From assembly GCA_973895155.1 (NCBI GenBank), contig OZ316899.1, positions 6,758,001 to 6,822,000 of the forward strand: 64,000 bases of DNA, written 5' to 3'. This DNA comes from Marsupella aquatica. Lineage: Eukaryota > Marchantiophyta. The position numbers and the translations under genes were made by a program. The notes under the pieces were generated by a model, which was not told where the DNA came from, did not search any database, and saw nothing but the letters and a program-made list of their open reading frames with translations. Of this stretch, positions 21,527-32,556 are shown one piece after another. Within the stretch, counting starts at the first letter, position 1. Each line of letters starts with the position of its first letter.

Positions 21527-21968
21527 AGTCGCGGAACTCGACTACCTTAACACTTAGCTCCGGCGTCGTTGACTCCGACGCCAAGCTCCCTTATGGTCCA
21601 GGCCCGGATAGGCCATTCGGGGAGGACCTAGCATGGGGAGACTTGTGGGCAATGAGACGTGGCACTAGCGAGGCAAGGAGCCGAGCCGGGGACACACACT
21701 AAGGACTTGCACTAGCCTATGGCTGGTCGGGTCAAGTGGAAATGGGCCGGGCTCGAGGATGGCCATCCGGACCTCCAAATGAACTTTGAATTCTGAGGGC
21801 TTGAGTGTGAGCTCCTCTTGGGCCCAAGGCCAATGGAGTTGACGCCATGGGCAACAGACGCTTGGGGTGCAAGTTATGGCCCAATCCGGGTTGGGCCGAT
21901 CGGGGGCCCCAAGCGGCGATGAGATCTGAGGGCCTAGGCATGGGCACTGGGTTGGCCCGATGACAACG
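21527..21968 (+). repeat. 3' LTR of chromovirus A, truncated after 442 bp
   Basis: It matches the first part of the 5' LTR (AGTCGCGGAACTCGAC onward) with scattered transitions. Identity is lost after GACAACG at 21968, where the minus-strand RT of element B begins. Confidence 0.88.
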
Positions 21969-21969
21969 C

Positions 21970-22862
21970 GTACGTTCCCCACTCCATTATGAAAGTGGTT
22001 TTGAGCTGGTCAGATAGTCTGATCCAAATCTGGTTATAACCCGAATATCCGTCCAAGAAGGTGTATACCTCATTTTGGGCTACCATGTCAAGAACCATAT
22101 CCGTGTAGGGAAGCGGGTAATGGTCTTTCCGAGTGGCGTCGTTGAGCTTTTGGTAGTCTTGGCATATTTGAATCTTGGCTTTACCATGGGGCCTACTTTC
22201 TTGGGAACCACCACAATGGGGGACACCCATTCGCTAGATAAGACGGGGTAGATGATGTCCGCCACGATCAGTTGATCTAACTCCTCCTTTACCAAGATGG
22301 AATGTCTTGGATTTAGTCTTTGTTGTCTCTCTCGGACGGCATGAGCGCCCAAGTTTAGATCAATGACGTGTTCGCCGTAGGCCGGTGATATTCTGGTTAG
22401 GTCTCGGTGACTCCATGCAAAGACGTCCTCATACTCCGATAGGAGTTCTTGGATAGCCTTTTCCTCCGGGGCCTGTAGGCCATAACCCATGTTGAATGTC
22501 CGCTCCATCCCTGTGGTGTACTTGCGATAGTGCTCCTTGCAGATTACGTCTACATGGTCTCGTGTGGCCTGATCGAGATGGTCTTCCAATTCCTCAAGCC
22601 TGGTGCCATCGTAGACCACGGGTTCCCAGACCGTTGGCTGCTCTTTGGGTAGCTCCTTTGGTTCTGCCTTTATCACGGACGGCACCTCGGGGCTCCATGT
22701 AACTTTCTTCCTCTTGAGTGGGGTGGTAGCCATGGTAGCGCCCTCCTTAAGTATACCTGGCAAGGTGCCCTGGCTAACGACCTCCGTAGGGCTTACTATT
22801 ATTGGGGATTTTATACCCGCTGCCAGCTCACTATTCTCTAGGGGCGTTGGGGCCTCAGTCAA
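21970..22862 (-). pseudogene. Element B reverse transcriptase, N-terminal part
   Basis: The frame 22862-22080 starts in a linker and contains LLSEYEDVFAWSHRDLTRI, RQQRLNPRHS and SSEWVSPIVVVPKK. A frameshift near 22190 is followed at 22170-21970 by QDYQKLNDATRKDHYPLPY and FLDGYSGYNQI. The sequence ends at EWGTYA, before the MPFGL and catalytic DD motifs. It cannot encode an active enzyme. Confidence 0.85.
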
Positions 22863-23026
22863 GGGCGTTGGCCTAGGATGGTTCAGAATATGGGCCTCTT
22901 GGGTGGCACTTACCCCGAAGACATCCTCTTCATCAAGCCGAGAGATTAACTCCTACATCCTCTTCATCAAGCCGAGAGATTAACTCCACCATATTTACCT
23001 CTTCTTATGAGATTTCCTCCTCCGAG

Positions 23027-23548
23027 TCATATTTTTTGGGTCCCTGGGGAATTTTGCCCTGATAGTCCTCCTCCTTCCATGATAGTTGGGTTACCGAATC
23101 GTAACTCCTTTCCCCAGTCGGTAATGACTCGGGCACCGTATAACCAGGGTCTGCCCAACAGTATCGGGTAAGACAAGGGTTGGACTGGTCGCATCACCAG
23201 GTAATTTAGGAAAAACTCAAGACCCCCAATCCACGTAGATATTTTGGTCAACGTTCCCAACGACATGATTTGGGTGCCATTTGCCAACCGAATGGGGCGG
23301 GCTGTAGGCTGGTATGTCGTGTATCCCAACCTCATGGAAGTGTCTTCCGTCATGATATTTACTCCGGACCCGCCATCCACCGGTACAAACCAAATAGCGC
23401 AGCCCAATATCTCGATAGAAATCTCAGGCGCCCCTAGGTCGTGGTAAATCATCATACAGTCGGCTAAGGTGCTTACCCGAGGGAGCCGTCTCCGCCTCTT
23501 TCCTATCAGCATCTCCTTGAGTTGTTGCCCATATTTCGGGTTATCCTA
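23027..23548 (-). pseudogene. Element B aspartic protease region
   Basis: The frame includes DNPKYGQQLKEMLIG, LADCMMIYHDLGAP and the protease motif VPVDGGSGVNIMTE, then a flap-like region and ILLGRPWLYG, the second conserved protease motif. The catalytic triplet is DGG instead of the usual DTG or DSG, as in element D, so it is probably a lineage trait. A TAG at 23546-23548 precedes DNPKYG at a likely Gln. Confidence 0.8.
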
Positions 23549-23608
23549 CAACAATTGTTTGAAGGTGGCCGTGGTTGCACAATTTTGAACGTCCTTCTTG
23601 ATGTCATA

Positions 23609-24060
23609 CTAGTTTGTCGGTGGGGTCGCAGATTTTAACGCTTCTGCTTCCTTGACTTGAGCTTCCAAGGCAGCCTTAGCTTCCTCAGCTTCTTCAGCCG
23701 CCTTAGCATTGGCAATATCCTTTTTAATGGCTTTTTCATGCTCTTGGGCCTCGTAGGCTTCCAACTGCTTCTTGACCAGCTCCTCTACTTGCGGGTAAAA
23801 CAATTTTGGGTGATCCCGTTGGTAGTCTTCCTGCTTGTTTGGTTCTACCGGACTATGCTTCTCTACGACCACATCTCTCTGCTTGTCATCCTTCCGCGCC
23901 CGTCCATCCTTGTACTTGTCCTTCTTGCGAGATGACCGGGTAGAAACACGGTAACATCTGTCGTCTACGTGTGCCCCCATTTGCTCGACTGCTTCTATTA
24001 GATCAATCCACTCGGTGGTGTCGTCCTGCCATTCCACCGTTACCATCTGCACCACCGCAT
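23609..24060 (-). pseudogene. Element B gag-protease linker with alanine/glutamate coiled coil
   Basis: This 148-codon frame follows the gag knuckles. It starts VTVEWQDDTTEWIDLIEAV, continues with a lysine- and aspartate-rich section, and ends in an A/E/K-rich helix (about residues 95-140). I recognise no catalytic motif. A linker between gag and protease is common in this lineage. Confidence 0.6.
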
Positions 24061-25693
24061 CTGTAGTTGTAGGGTCGCGGCTAGAGCGGCTCGGATGGCT
24101 CCGGCCTTTGCGGCTAACACCAAGGGACAGTTTGCCGTGGAATGTGCCTCAGTTTGACAGACCTGGCACAACAAAAGTGCTCGCCCATCTCCTTGCTTCC
24201 TCTGCTCCGTACATTCCGGGGCAAAGTGGCCAGGTTTTTTGCAGTTATAGCACACCGGGGTCCGCCAGACTTTGGGTTTAGGCGGTATACTTGGATTACT
24301 AACCACCTGGGGGCCACGCCCATTTGCTGGATACGGATACGGGGTATGGAACCTTGGACTGTGGCCGCTTAGCGTGCGAGGTCCCATCATACTCATCTGG
24401 AACACCACCTCGGCCAGATCCTCAAAGAAGTATTCCATCGTGCTTCCCTCCGGCTTGGACTGTCTAGGCTCCAACTCTATCTGATGTACACAAGTGTTCC
24501 ATCTTGGGCATTCCTGCACCACGTGTCCAGACTGATAACACTTGGAACACCAAGCATGCGATAGGGTTTCCGGTGGTTTCTTCTTGTCTGGTGGTTTCTC
24601 TGCCAAATGCACGGATAGTGCTTTTAGCCGGTCTGTGATCTTGTCTGCGGCCTTGGGGTCTGTGGTGACTACCTTCGATCGCAGTTTATGTTTACCCGTA
24701 TCTAACTATGATCCCTTCTTCCTTCGTCGGTTATGAGAATCTGACTCGGTGTCACTGGAGGATGAACTTGCTGAGGACGGACTACTGGATAGTGAATCGC
24801 TTGATTCTGAGTCAGAGTCCAAAGAGGAGCTTTTCCGCCCCTTTTTCTTATGCCGCCATCTCTTCTTCCTTTTCTTCTCATCATACTCAGAGTCGGAATT
24901 GCTGAAGGTATGATACCTCCTGCTCTTCTTATGCTTGGTCCTCCAATTAAGCTGAGAGGCGTAGTGCAATTCCTTGAAGGATTCTACACTATTGATTGCC
25001 TGTTGTAGGGTGGTGGTCTTCTTTTCTAGCACCGAGAACGCCATCTTCTGAGGTAGCGCATTGACAAACCATTTCCTCAACAGGAAGTCATCGGGCTTAG
25101 GCTGAATCTTGGCGGCAACCTTCTGGAACCTCTGCAGGAATTTGTGAAGCAAGTCATGCTTACCCATCTGCATCCGTCCAATTTTTGACAGAGCCCGGGA
25201 TTCGATACCCACAGGCCTGAACTCTTGCAAGAATGCCATCTGGAACTGGGCCCACGTGAAGCCAGGGGGTTGTAAGTTGAACCACGGCTGTGTTTCTCCC
25301 CGTAGCACGCTTGGAAGAATGGTTAGCTTAATGGCTTCTTTGCCATTTGCCTTGGCTGTGGCCTCGAATTCAGCTAGCCATTCATCAGGGTCGTCCCTTG
25401 AAGGGTCAATAGTGGAACCAAGATCGCTGCGACACATTAGTCTGAGCCACAGGGGGGCGCAACGCACCTGGTACTTGTGGGGCTGGCTGAACCAGTGGAA
25501 CCGGTGGAGGCCCTCCCGTAGTTGGTGCTTGGGTTCCCATTGCAAAAAGTGGTCCCGCCTGGGAAGCCGAGCTCCCCGCTCCACCAGATGCAGTGTTTCC
25601 TTCCGAACTTGATGCTCCTTCCGTGTGTTGTAAATACGCAGATTGCGAGCGGGTAAGGGCATGCCCCTTCCTACGCGTCAAGGATAAAATCAC
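24040..25693 (-). pseudogene. Element B gag with three zinc knuckles
   Basis: The likely N-terminus (25693-25406) is Gly/Pro/Ser-rich. A frameshift near 25410 leads into the main frame with DPDEWLAEFEATAKANGKE, RGETQPWFNL and FLQEFRPVG, typical Retrotrans_gag sequence. A Ser/Asp/Arg-rich stretch ends in TAG at 24706-24708. Beyond it three CCHC knuckles follow: CSKCYQSGHVVQEC, CYNCKKPGHFAPEC and CQVCQTEAHSTANC. Gag forms the virus-like particle and binds RNA. Confidence 0.83.
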
Positions 25694-25741
25694 AGGTTAA
25701 TAGCTCACTACACTGCTCCACTCGTAAGGCAAAATGAGTGC

Positions 25742-25759
25742 CCCCTCCATCTAGCGCCA
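25742..25759 (-). other. Primer-binding-site-like sequence of element B
   Basis: The minus strand reads TGGCGCTAGATGGAGGGG. Its first six bases match the tRNA-Asp-type site of element D, but the rest differs, so the tRNA is not certain. It sits between gag and an LTR-like region. Confidence 0.5.
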
Positions 25760-26648
25760 AAAAACCGGTCGCCGTATGTCGCGCCCATAACCCGGGCCTT
25801 AAATCCGAGTTAGTTCCCTGGGGCGACCACAACCACCAGTAGGGGTGAGGGTTTGGGCAAGGAGGTGTGTAGTGGTCCTAATTAGCCCTAAGTTGGACTT
25901 AGTCGATATACTTACCGGTATAATACTTACGCAACTCGCACTGATCATAGGTATATTTGTTTTCCACCGCTGGAATATTCCCATAATTAGTGACTTAGAC
26001 TAACTCCCGGCTTGGGGCTTTCAAGCCATCGACGCGACTTAGAACCTTGCAACATGCAAATTGTGGCAATCCCTACCATTAGTCCGCACCCGGTACGTCC
26101 CTTCAAATGGCGCCCTTGCCCAGACAAAGCATACACACAACACTAGCTACTCGCGATAGAATCAGAGGGGAAAGACTACATTTACTCAGCGAAGAACCGG
26201 TTTACATAGTTGACTCGACTTCTAAGGGGGTCAGCAGGCCTAACGGCAGTCGATGCCCAGTCTCTACAAGGCCCCGCCCCGCGCTTGCCCAACAAGCTTG
26301 ACTCCGGCTCTCACTGCTTAGTGCACTTTGACCTTGCTCAGGCCTGGACTCCCTGTGCCTTGCCTTTTCTTGCGCTAAGATAACTAAGTCTTCCCCCCCT
26401 CCACAACGGAAGGGGAAGCCTAAATACTACGCTTGCGGAAAGGAACCAAAAGATACTACCTTCCGGGGCAATGCCTACCGACTAACTACCTTCTGACTAG
26501 TCGGCCGCATCTCCTCTGACTGGTTGACCGTCAGAGGCGGGGGCATTGACCGGGGTGTCAGTAGCTAAGTCTACTGACCCAAATTCTAGTCCGTTGATGG
26601 ACTCCATCCTACGCCGAATGATCCTAATTGGTCCTGTCCTAATCCTTC
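25760..26648 (-). repeat. LTR-like region of the B family
   Basis: No gene is present. Parts match 51380-52177 by eye: a block with GCGGTGGAAAACAAATATACC against GCGGAACACAAACTATACCC, and CCTCCTTGCCCAAACCCT in both. It lies directly upstream of the element B primer-binding site on the minus strand, where the 5' LTR must be. It also follows an accessory ORF, so it would serve as 3' LTR of that unit too. The outer limits are not defined. Confidence 0.55.
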
Positions 26649-29326
26649 CTATTGCGATGCTAATCGGTGCCTAATGACAGCTATTGTTGTTAAGCCTAAT
26701 AAAAAAAGATGCCGCTGACCCAACCGTAATGAGCAGCGCCTGCCCGCTCCCTCTGCTAACCACCCCTTACGTGCGAGCTGCCGTTGGTCTAGGGTTTGTC
26801 CTCTTGTTGGGACGAGACCTTGAGCCGCCTTGATCAGAGGTGGGTCCAGGCCCATTCTGCTGACTTACAAGCAGGGTAATGCGCTCTTGCGAGCAGGGTA
26901 ATGCACTCTTGCGAGTAGGGTAATGCACTCCTGCAAGGCCTTGTTATCCCGTACCGCCTCCTCTACCTCGTTTGCGGCTTCGTCGGCCTTGGTCTAGAGC
27001 CGTGCTACCTCTAGGCTGAGCTGGCCGATGGAGTCACAATGGGTCTGGTCCTGCGCCAACAATTTATCTTGCTTGGCGGAGAGACTAGCCACCTACTGAG
27101 ATGCCTGCAGGAATTGTTTGTTGAGCTCGGTCAGGCTAGTAGCCCGAGCCGAGGACTCTGAGCGCAGCTGAAGCACACTATCGTCGAGCTTCTTGAGATC
27201 CGCTTGCACCGCGCCCAACTCCTGGGTGAGTCCTTCCCGTTGTTCAATGGTGCGGACTAACTCTTCACGGCGGGTGGTGGCCTCCTCCTTGAGGTGTTCT
27301 ATTAGCATTTGGAGGCGCCCGATCTCATTCCCCTTTTCCATGAGTTCTTCCTCCAAGCGACTTACAATCCGTGGTTGGTGCTCTAACATGAAGAAGGTTG
27401 GTTGGAAGTACGCCGAGACTTGTTGCCCGATGTACGTTGCTAGCTCCCCTGATAGAGTCTGGCTGAACTTCTAGACCAGGTCGTAGGCCATGGTCCCCGG
27501 GACTACTTGGTAGTCCTCCATCCTCTCGGGCACCGGTGGTTCCTCGGGCGGGGCGGCAACCTCCTCCATAATCTGCACTGGGGAGGGGAAAGTTTCTTTA
27601 GGTGGTGGAGGGATTGGGGGTGGTTGTACTGGGGGTAGCGGACGCTCGACCGAAGGGGGTGGCGGAATTTCAATGGGAGGAGGTGGCGGAGTATTAGTCG
27701 GGGCCAATGGCTCGGGGTTTGCCCAAGGCGTGGGAGTCCGCTTGCTTGGGGTTGCCTCCTCTGGAGTGGGAGCGACGTTGGTCGGGGCTGAGGTGGCCAT
27801 ATTCTTTCCCCTGGCCTCCCGCCGCGCCTTGTAGCAGGCAAGGATGATGGCAATGTGACTTCCTAGGTAGGTCCTTCCCCCGATAGACATACTTGCTTGA
27901 GCTCGCTTAAGTTCCCCCAAGAACCTACGGCAAAAGAATTGGGCCCAGTTCCACCATTTGTACTGTTCCACCTGTACAATTTTATAGAGGGAGATCTCAG
28001 ATCGTGGCTCGATCATGTGTAAGGTAGTCTGTAGAAGTTAAGCCGCTCCATGCAGACTAAGTTGGTGCATGATTCCTGCTTGTACCCCTTGTCTGTCTTA
28101 CCCTCGGGTTTGAAGTGTCGGGGTGTATACTCCTTATCCCAAATTTGGAGTTCAACTGACACGGGCCCGGTTGGTAGACAAAAGATATGTGCCAACCGAT
28201 ACTCCGTAAGCGACCGATACTCCATAAGCAATAGGGTCTGCCCTGAAACTTTGGTGGCCGCCCCATCAATGTCAAAGTTGGAGATGAACTCATAAACCTC
28301 CTTTGGCCCGGCTGCGCTAGGCCTCCATAGCAAGTGAACGAACTGCTCCAACTGATGCTCTTTGAGATAGTCCGCGTGGTTGGGTTTCTTGATCGCTATC
28401 CAGACTACCTCGGGGCCGTGGATTACCTATAATAAGTTGGGTTGTTGATTATTCGAGGGCCGTCAAGACTAGTGTAGGGGCGGCGTTGGTCCGCGCGGTT
28501 GGTTTGGGGGCCGGCGTTGTCCTTGCCCGCTTTCAAGAACGTTGTTCGAGCTACGGACTAACTCGTCCGGTAGAACCTGAAGAGCACTCGGTGTTGTTCA
28601 TCGGACGGACTTGGGTTTGGTTTGGCAATATGCCGGTAGTCGTAGGCCGAGTAGTCGGGGGTGCTTTTGGAGTAGCCATATCCCAGTCAAAGGTGTTGGA
28701 GCTTTCCTCGAGAAACGTGAGATTACGTGCCGCTTCCTGTTGTCTGCTGATGTCTTCTTTGTGCTTCTCGACTACAATCTGTTGGTCAATGTAACCTGGG
28801 ATCTTGTCCAACTCCGCTTGAGTCAACCTTTGGCTGCCCTTCAGCCTAAAGAACTTTGTGAGGACTTCAAGAATTGCCTCTACTACCGATCTAAGTCCCT
28901 CCTTGTTGATATATAGCTTGGTGATGTAGTCCCGCGACTTGTTGTAGCTGGAATCCCTGGTGATGGCTATCTCCTCACAGTTAACCTGTGCTACCTTGGC
29001 CACCAACTTTGTGTATCATCATTCGTAGGCGGCTTTCTCAGGGCAAGAGTACCAATAAGTCTCGGAGAACTTTGCACCTACCTCGCCAAACAAGGTCCAA
29101 AATCCCAAAGCTGTAAGGGTCATACTAACCTTTGCAGTCTGGTTTGTCGAGTCCGCATCTCCGTTCCACAGTTTTGCTTGCTGGTGGAGGCCTTCCTCGC
29201 CCTGACTAAATCTTGCCACAATCCGCTCTTAACCTTCAATAATTTCCTGTAAAAGCTAGCTCGATCCGAGAAAAATGCAAGAGTGAGTGGTAGCGTCCAC
29301 GAATTCCAAAAGTTATGAATGAGCAA
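26649..29326 (-). pseudogene. Accessory coiled-coil ORF of the B family (copy I), decayed
   Basis: The pieces at 29326-29019, 29006-28551, 28351-28013, 28016-27471, 27389-27093 and 26855-26649 form one interrupted coding region. The conserved core near 28010-27850 reads YKIVQVEQYKWWNWAQFF, GELKRAQ, TYLGSHIAIILACY. It aligns with copy E (RKWASFFAKKFHKEM, YFASHIKIIIKQY) and more loosely with copy H. A long proline-rich linker (about 27770-27500) follows, then a coiled coil (LEEELMEKGNEIGRLQML). The protein has no enzymatic motif I can recognise. It lies upstream of the LTR-like region and gag, so by position it would be the 3'-most gene of a preceding element. Confidence 0.62.
26871..26936. repeat. 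22-bp tandem repeat, three copies
   Basis: GCAGGGTAATGCGCTCTTGCGA and two close variants lie head to tail (26871-26892, 26893-26914, 26915-26936). The unit is not a multiple of three, so it shifts the reading frame of the accessory ORF. Confidence 0.9.
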
Positions 29327-29688
29327 ATGGCTTGTGGCGCCTCGACTCAGCTCTTATGGAGGTGCCAGGGTGAGCTCGAGCGTGAGAAGGCGAGGCCGTT
29401 TTAGACGTTGATAATGGCTCAAAGTTGGGTGTCTCGGTCCAAACATGATCTCCTAATGGATTTTTACTCCACCGCCGCCACCGTACCTTGGCCAATCATA
29501 ATAATTTCCTTCCCTTAACTCGTAATCATTCAGTCAATTAACCTACTCCTAATCTATTCATAATGGCAAAGACGGCTATTTGTACTACTCTACGCTACGG
29601 CTACGGTCCTAATGATCGTATAAGTCCTAATCTAGGACTTGCATTCTATTAAGTGACACGTTACCCGTGTCACAGACATGGTGATTAA
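29327..29688. other. 5' flank of accessory copy I; no gene
   Basis: AT-rich sequence with scattered short direct repeats such as TCCTAGATTAGGAC. It ends near GTGTCACAGACATGG at 29688, where plus-strand D-type sequence begins. The junction is unexplained. Confidence 0.35.
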
Positions 29689-29689
29689 A

Positions 29690-30268
29690 AGTCAAGCCAA
29701 GAAAAGGATCTGAGACTTGGAAGACCAAGCAGACAAGGACAGAAGGAAGATTGATTCCTTGGATGTGGCCCAGAAGAAGTTGGAAGACCATCTCTAGATT
29801 TGGAAGCTTCTGAATGGAGTAGTCACCAGTGTTTAGGAAGCTATTAATGTACCAACCTTGGACTTGTTGGAAGCCAACCTGATTGATAAGTACTTAGCGA
29901 CTGCCAACCCAAGCACCCTTGCTAAAGTTATTGAGTGTAATAACAGGTTTGCCAAGAAGATCACGGGGCCTTTTGATCAAATGGAGAAGGTGATTCTGGA
30001 TGCGAAGTCCATGTTGACCCCTTCCAAAATCTGGAATGTCCCCAATGATTCCTGATGCAACCAAAGTAGGAGGCACTCCACCCGGATTTGAGAAGGTTGA
30101 GTTTCATTTTCCGGTTGTTTCTCCTTTGAAAATCAATACTCCGCCAAGTTCTCCTTTGGATTTGCATGAACCAGGAACTACCCCTAATTTAGGGACACCA
30201 TCAGGACAGATTAATGCCAAACGTGAGTCAAGTAGAGTAGAGTTAGAGGATAGTACCCCAGAAGCTTA
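29690..30268 (+). pseudogene. Accessory coiled-coil ORF of the D family, C-terminal part (copy J)
   Basis: The frames include DLEDQADKDRRKIDSLDVAQKK, interrupted by stops, then TLDLLEANLIDKYLATANPST and FDQMEKVILDAKSM. This aligns with copy F (LDLLKTQIYDEYLAKNTTP, VDDALTGLSKTCEAL). After a frameshift at about 30050 comes a Pro/Ser-rich tail (GTPPGFEKVEF, LDLHEPGTTPN), stopping at 30268. The LTR of element D follows at once, so the fragment looks like the last gene of an upstream element of the same family. The N-terminal domain is absent. Confidence 0.6.
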
Positions 30269-30269
30269 G

Positions 30270-31064
30270 TAGTTTTTAGATTAGTTAGTTAGTTAGCATT
30301 TCCGGATCTGGTTAAGATCTAAATCCGGAATTTGTAGTAGACCCGGAAATCCATTTCCAGATTTTGCCTTATACTCATTTTCGGATCTTCCTTTGTTGTC
30401 ACTTCCGGATTTTAATGACAGTTACTTTTTCCTCCATGAAAACCGGAAATGACACTTTGATACCTTTTGAGATCTTTTCCTCTTTCCCTTTAGCGTCTTA
30501 AGTTCTATGACAATTACATTTCTCTTTAGGTCTCACTTTCTATTGGAAACATTGAAGCTCCTCCTTAGGTGCTCCTATTGAGCCTCAACCTGTTGTGAGT
30601 ATAACTGAAGACTCCTTCTCTTATTGAGAAGTTAATACTTAGAGAATTTGAGATTATACTTGGAAATTGGATTTGATTTGAATTGCTTATGTGAATTCCT
30701 GGTAGCATTTGACTCCTGCTACTTTCAGTAGGTGAAATAAAATGTTTCCTTGCCATGAGCAATCATCTAAATTTGATCGAGAAGTTATTAATTTGAATTG
30801 ACAATCTTGAAATTTCTGTGTGAGAACTTACCAATTTAGGCATTCTAGTACCGTCGTCTTTTGTTGACCAGAAAGAATCCTTGGTTTGATAACTAGATCT
30901 CCATTTCAATTTCTAGTTAATGTAGGATGTTTATTCTTAATTTGGCATGTTGTGAGCTCTCTTGCATTTTAAATCTTAAAAAACCAGGATCCTGTTGATC
31001 TGCTAGGGATCGTCATTTTCCATCATCTCTTCCCATAAGCCATTTGAAAGGAAATTCTTACTAG
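30270..31064 (+). repeat. D-family LTR, left part (interrupted by copia C)
   Basis: No gene is visible. The segment starts near repeated TTAGTTAGTTAG and contains several TTCCGGAT motifs. It is continuous with 40860-41074 once copia C and one ACTAG duplication are removed. A block with TTCTAGTACCGTC is shared with the 3' flank of unit F and with 8930-9679. The exact LTR start cannot be set. Confidence 0.55.
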
Positions 31065-31407
31065 TGTTTGAGTAACTACACAATGATAAGTGTGTTCTTC
31101 CTTCAAGTTCCAAATGGAGTATATACATGGTGGTTGGTTCAAGCCAAAGTCTAGGTAGTTACAGCAGTTACCTAAGGTTAAGGCAACTTAATCCTAGGTG
31201 TCCAGATAACCCAAGTCTAGACTTAACCTATGTATTCATTCTCTCGATGCTCCTTGTCTTGAGAAAAGTAGCCAGGGTTCTTTGGTCGAGAGTCGGCGTT
31301 CAGGAGTATGCAACTTCAGCGTCAAAATGTATTCGTCGTAAGAGCTGGGGTGATCGGTATTTTGCGTTGTTCGTCTTTCTCGGCCGTTGCTTGGTGTGTA
31401 TGCTCCC
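31065..31407 (-). repeat. 3' LTR of copia C
   Basis: The outer 172 bp match the other end of the element. The remaining part up to a polypurine tract (AGGGGGAG, 31403-31410 minus) has no counterpart at the 5' end. Either the LTR is about 340 bp and the 5' copy has a deletion, or the LTR is about 178 bp and the inner part is leader sequence. Confidence 0.6.
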
Positions 31408-31477
31408 CCTGAATTAGAAGATTTCTTGAACTGGTTTCTTCATCATTCCTGTAAGAGTGAAGTAAAGCTGCACATCC

Positions 31478-31799
31478 CTAAAGTGTTGGTAAGTTCACTG
31501 TGCGTGATAGGAGGTAAAGCCTTTGTGAATATGTCGGCAAAGTTTTGTGACTAGGGATCCATTGTACTTTGATCTGTTTATGCTGTTGTTCATATGTAAA
31601 GAAAATTTTTGGAGCAATATGTTTCGTTTTATCACCTTTGATGTATCCTGCGGTTATCTGTTTGACGCATGGTCTATTGTCTTCGTAAATCACAGTGGGT
31701 GAAGTAAGTTTCGACATACCTATGTTTTCTAGAATGTAGTCTATTACTGTGCGTAGCCAAAGGCATTCGCGGCTAGCTTCGTACAATGCGATTATTTCT
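31478..31799 (-). pseudogene. Copia C RNase H, C-terminal part
   Basis: The frame SEIIALYEASRECLWLRTV, VIYEDNRPCVKQI and KTKHIAPKIFFTYE is the copia RNase H end, with the conserved EDN and HI motifs. It was joined to TTTSSNHS at 32557 before the LINE inserted. The frame stays open to 31478, where it runs into non-conserved sequence. Confidence 0.85.
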
Positions 31800-31804
31800 G
31801 AATG

Positions 31805-32551
31805 GTAATGGTAATGGTAATGTATTATAAGCTCCGGGACCATGAAAGTCAAAGGAGCTGCCACAAAAAGTAAAGTACAATGCAATCAAAGAAAAGAGCA
31901 ACCAAAAGAGATTGCTCAGAAGAGGACAACTATGTCCTCAAAGAAACTATGGACCTAGAGAGCCCTGAAAGATTTTCCAAACCTATTCTCCTTTCCCTAT
32001 CCACCGCAAAGATATATCTTCCAAGTTGCTGAGGGGGCAGACCAAACAATGCATACAAATCTTTCACCAAGATTTGAGATGCCATCCTAACCCCCTCATA
32101 AAACTTGCAAGCAATGAATACATGATATTCATTCTCTATACTAGAGCTATCACATAGTTGACAAACCCTCTTTTTCCTGTCAATATCCTTCCATCTCCCT
32201 TGTTCTACTTGAGGTGGTGTGAGCTTAGTCTATACTGAGCAATAAGTTGTCTAAGTTGTACTGAGATAGTGCTAGATAAGTATTCTTGTTCTCGATATTT
32301 CTTCACGGGGTTCACATCTCTCATGTAGTATTGCTGCCGTGGGCTAGGTTCATGCCAAAGTTTGTGCAAAGCCTTTTGCTCAAGTTTTGCTCTTAGCTTG
32401 GTTGGGTGTGTTGGCCATTCATGTTCAGGAAAATCCCAAGCATGGGCCCACCTGCACACATCTGCATACCACCCTTTAGCTGAAGATGAGCGCAAGGCAT
32501 GAAAAGGAAATCTGTTTTCCTCCAACTCTCTTACACGCATGATGTATGATG
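31805..32551 (-). mobile_element. LINE 3' end (5'-truncated) inside copia RNase H
   Basis: The 747-bp insert is flanked by GAATG (31800-31804 and 32552-32556). On the minus strand it encodes the C-terminus of a LINE ORF2. Helical sequence (LRAKLEQKALHKLWHEPS, QLRQLIAQYRLSSHHLK) is followed, after one missing base, by a zf-RVT-like finger (CQLCDSSSIENEYHVFIAC) and a stop near 31935. A short 3' UTR ends in a tandem ATTACC tail. The structure is that of a 5'-truncated non-LTR retrotransposon copied by target-primed reverse transcription. Confidence 0.85.
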
Positions 32552-32556
32552 GAATG

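Larger units (their letters stand above)
14364..21968 (+). mobile_element. Ty3-gypsy chromovirus (element A), 3' LTR truncated
   Basis: The order is 5' LTR, tRNA-Met primer-binding site, gag with one CCHC knuckle, aspartic protease, RT, RNase H, integrase with an HHCC finger and DDE core, chromodomain, polypurine tract and partial 3' LTR. The chromodomain assigns it to the chromoviruses. The polyprotein has at least two frameshifts and several nonsense codons. It inserted into copia G; the flank GCAAT (14359-14363) is the expected 5-bp duplication, but its partner was lost when the 3' LTR was cut at 21968. A solo LTR of this family lies at 42617-44080 in reverse orientation. Confidence 0.92.
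21969..25759 (-). mobile_element. Ty3-gypsy element B, non-chromodomain (Tat/Athila-like), truncated in RT
   Basis: On the minus strand from high to low coordinates: a primer-binding-site-like sequence (25759-25742), gag with three zinc knuckles, a coiled-coil segment, protease and the N-terminal half of RT. RT breaks off at 21969. The protease (VPVDGGSGVN) and the RT start (DVFAWSH, SSEWVSPIVVVPKK) resemble element D and plant OTA/Tat/Athila lineages rather than chromoviruses. RNase H and integrase are missing, lost at the junction with element A. Confidence 0.85.

Noticed and set aside
26871-26936. CRISPR-like array
   Set aside because: The three 22-bp units are directly adjacent with no spacers, in a plant retroelement; a simple tandem repeat explains it.
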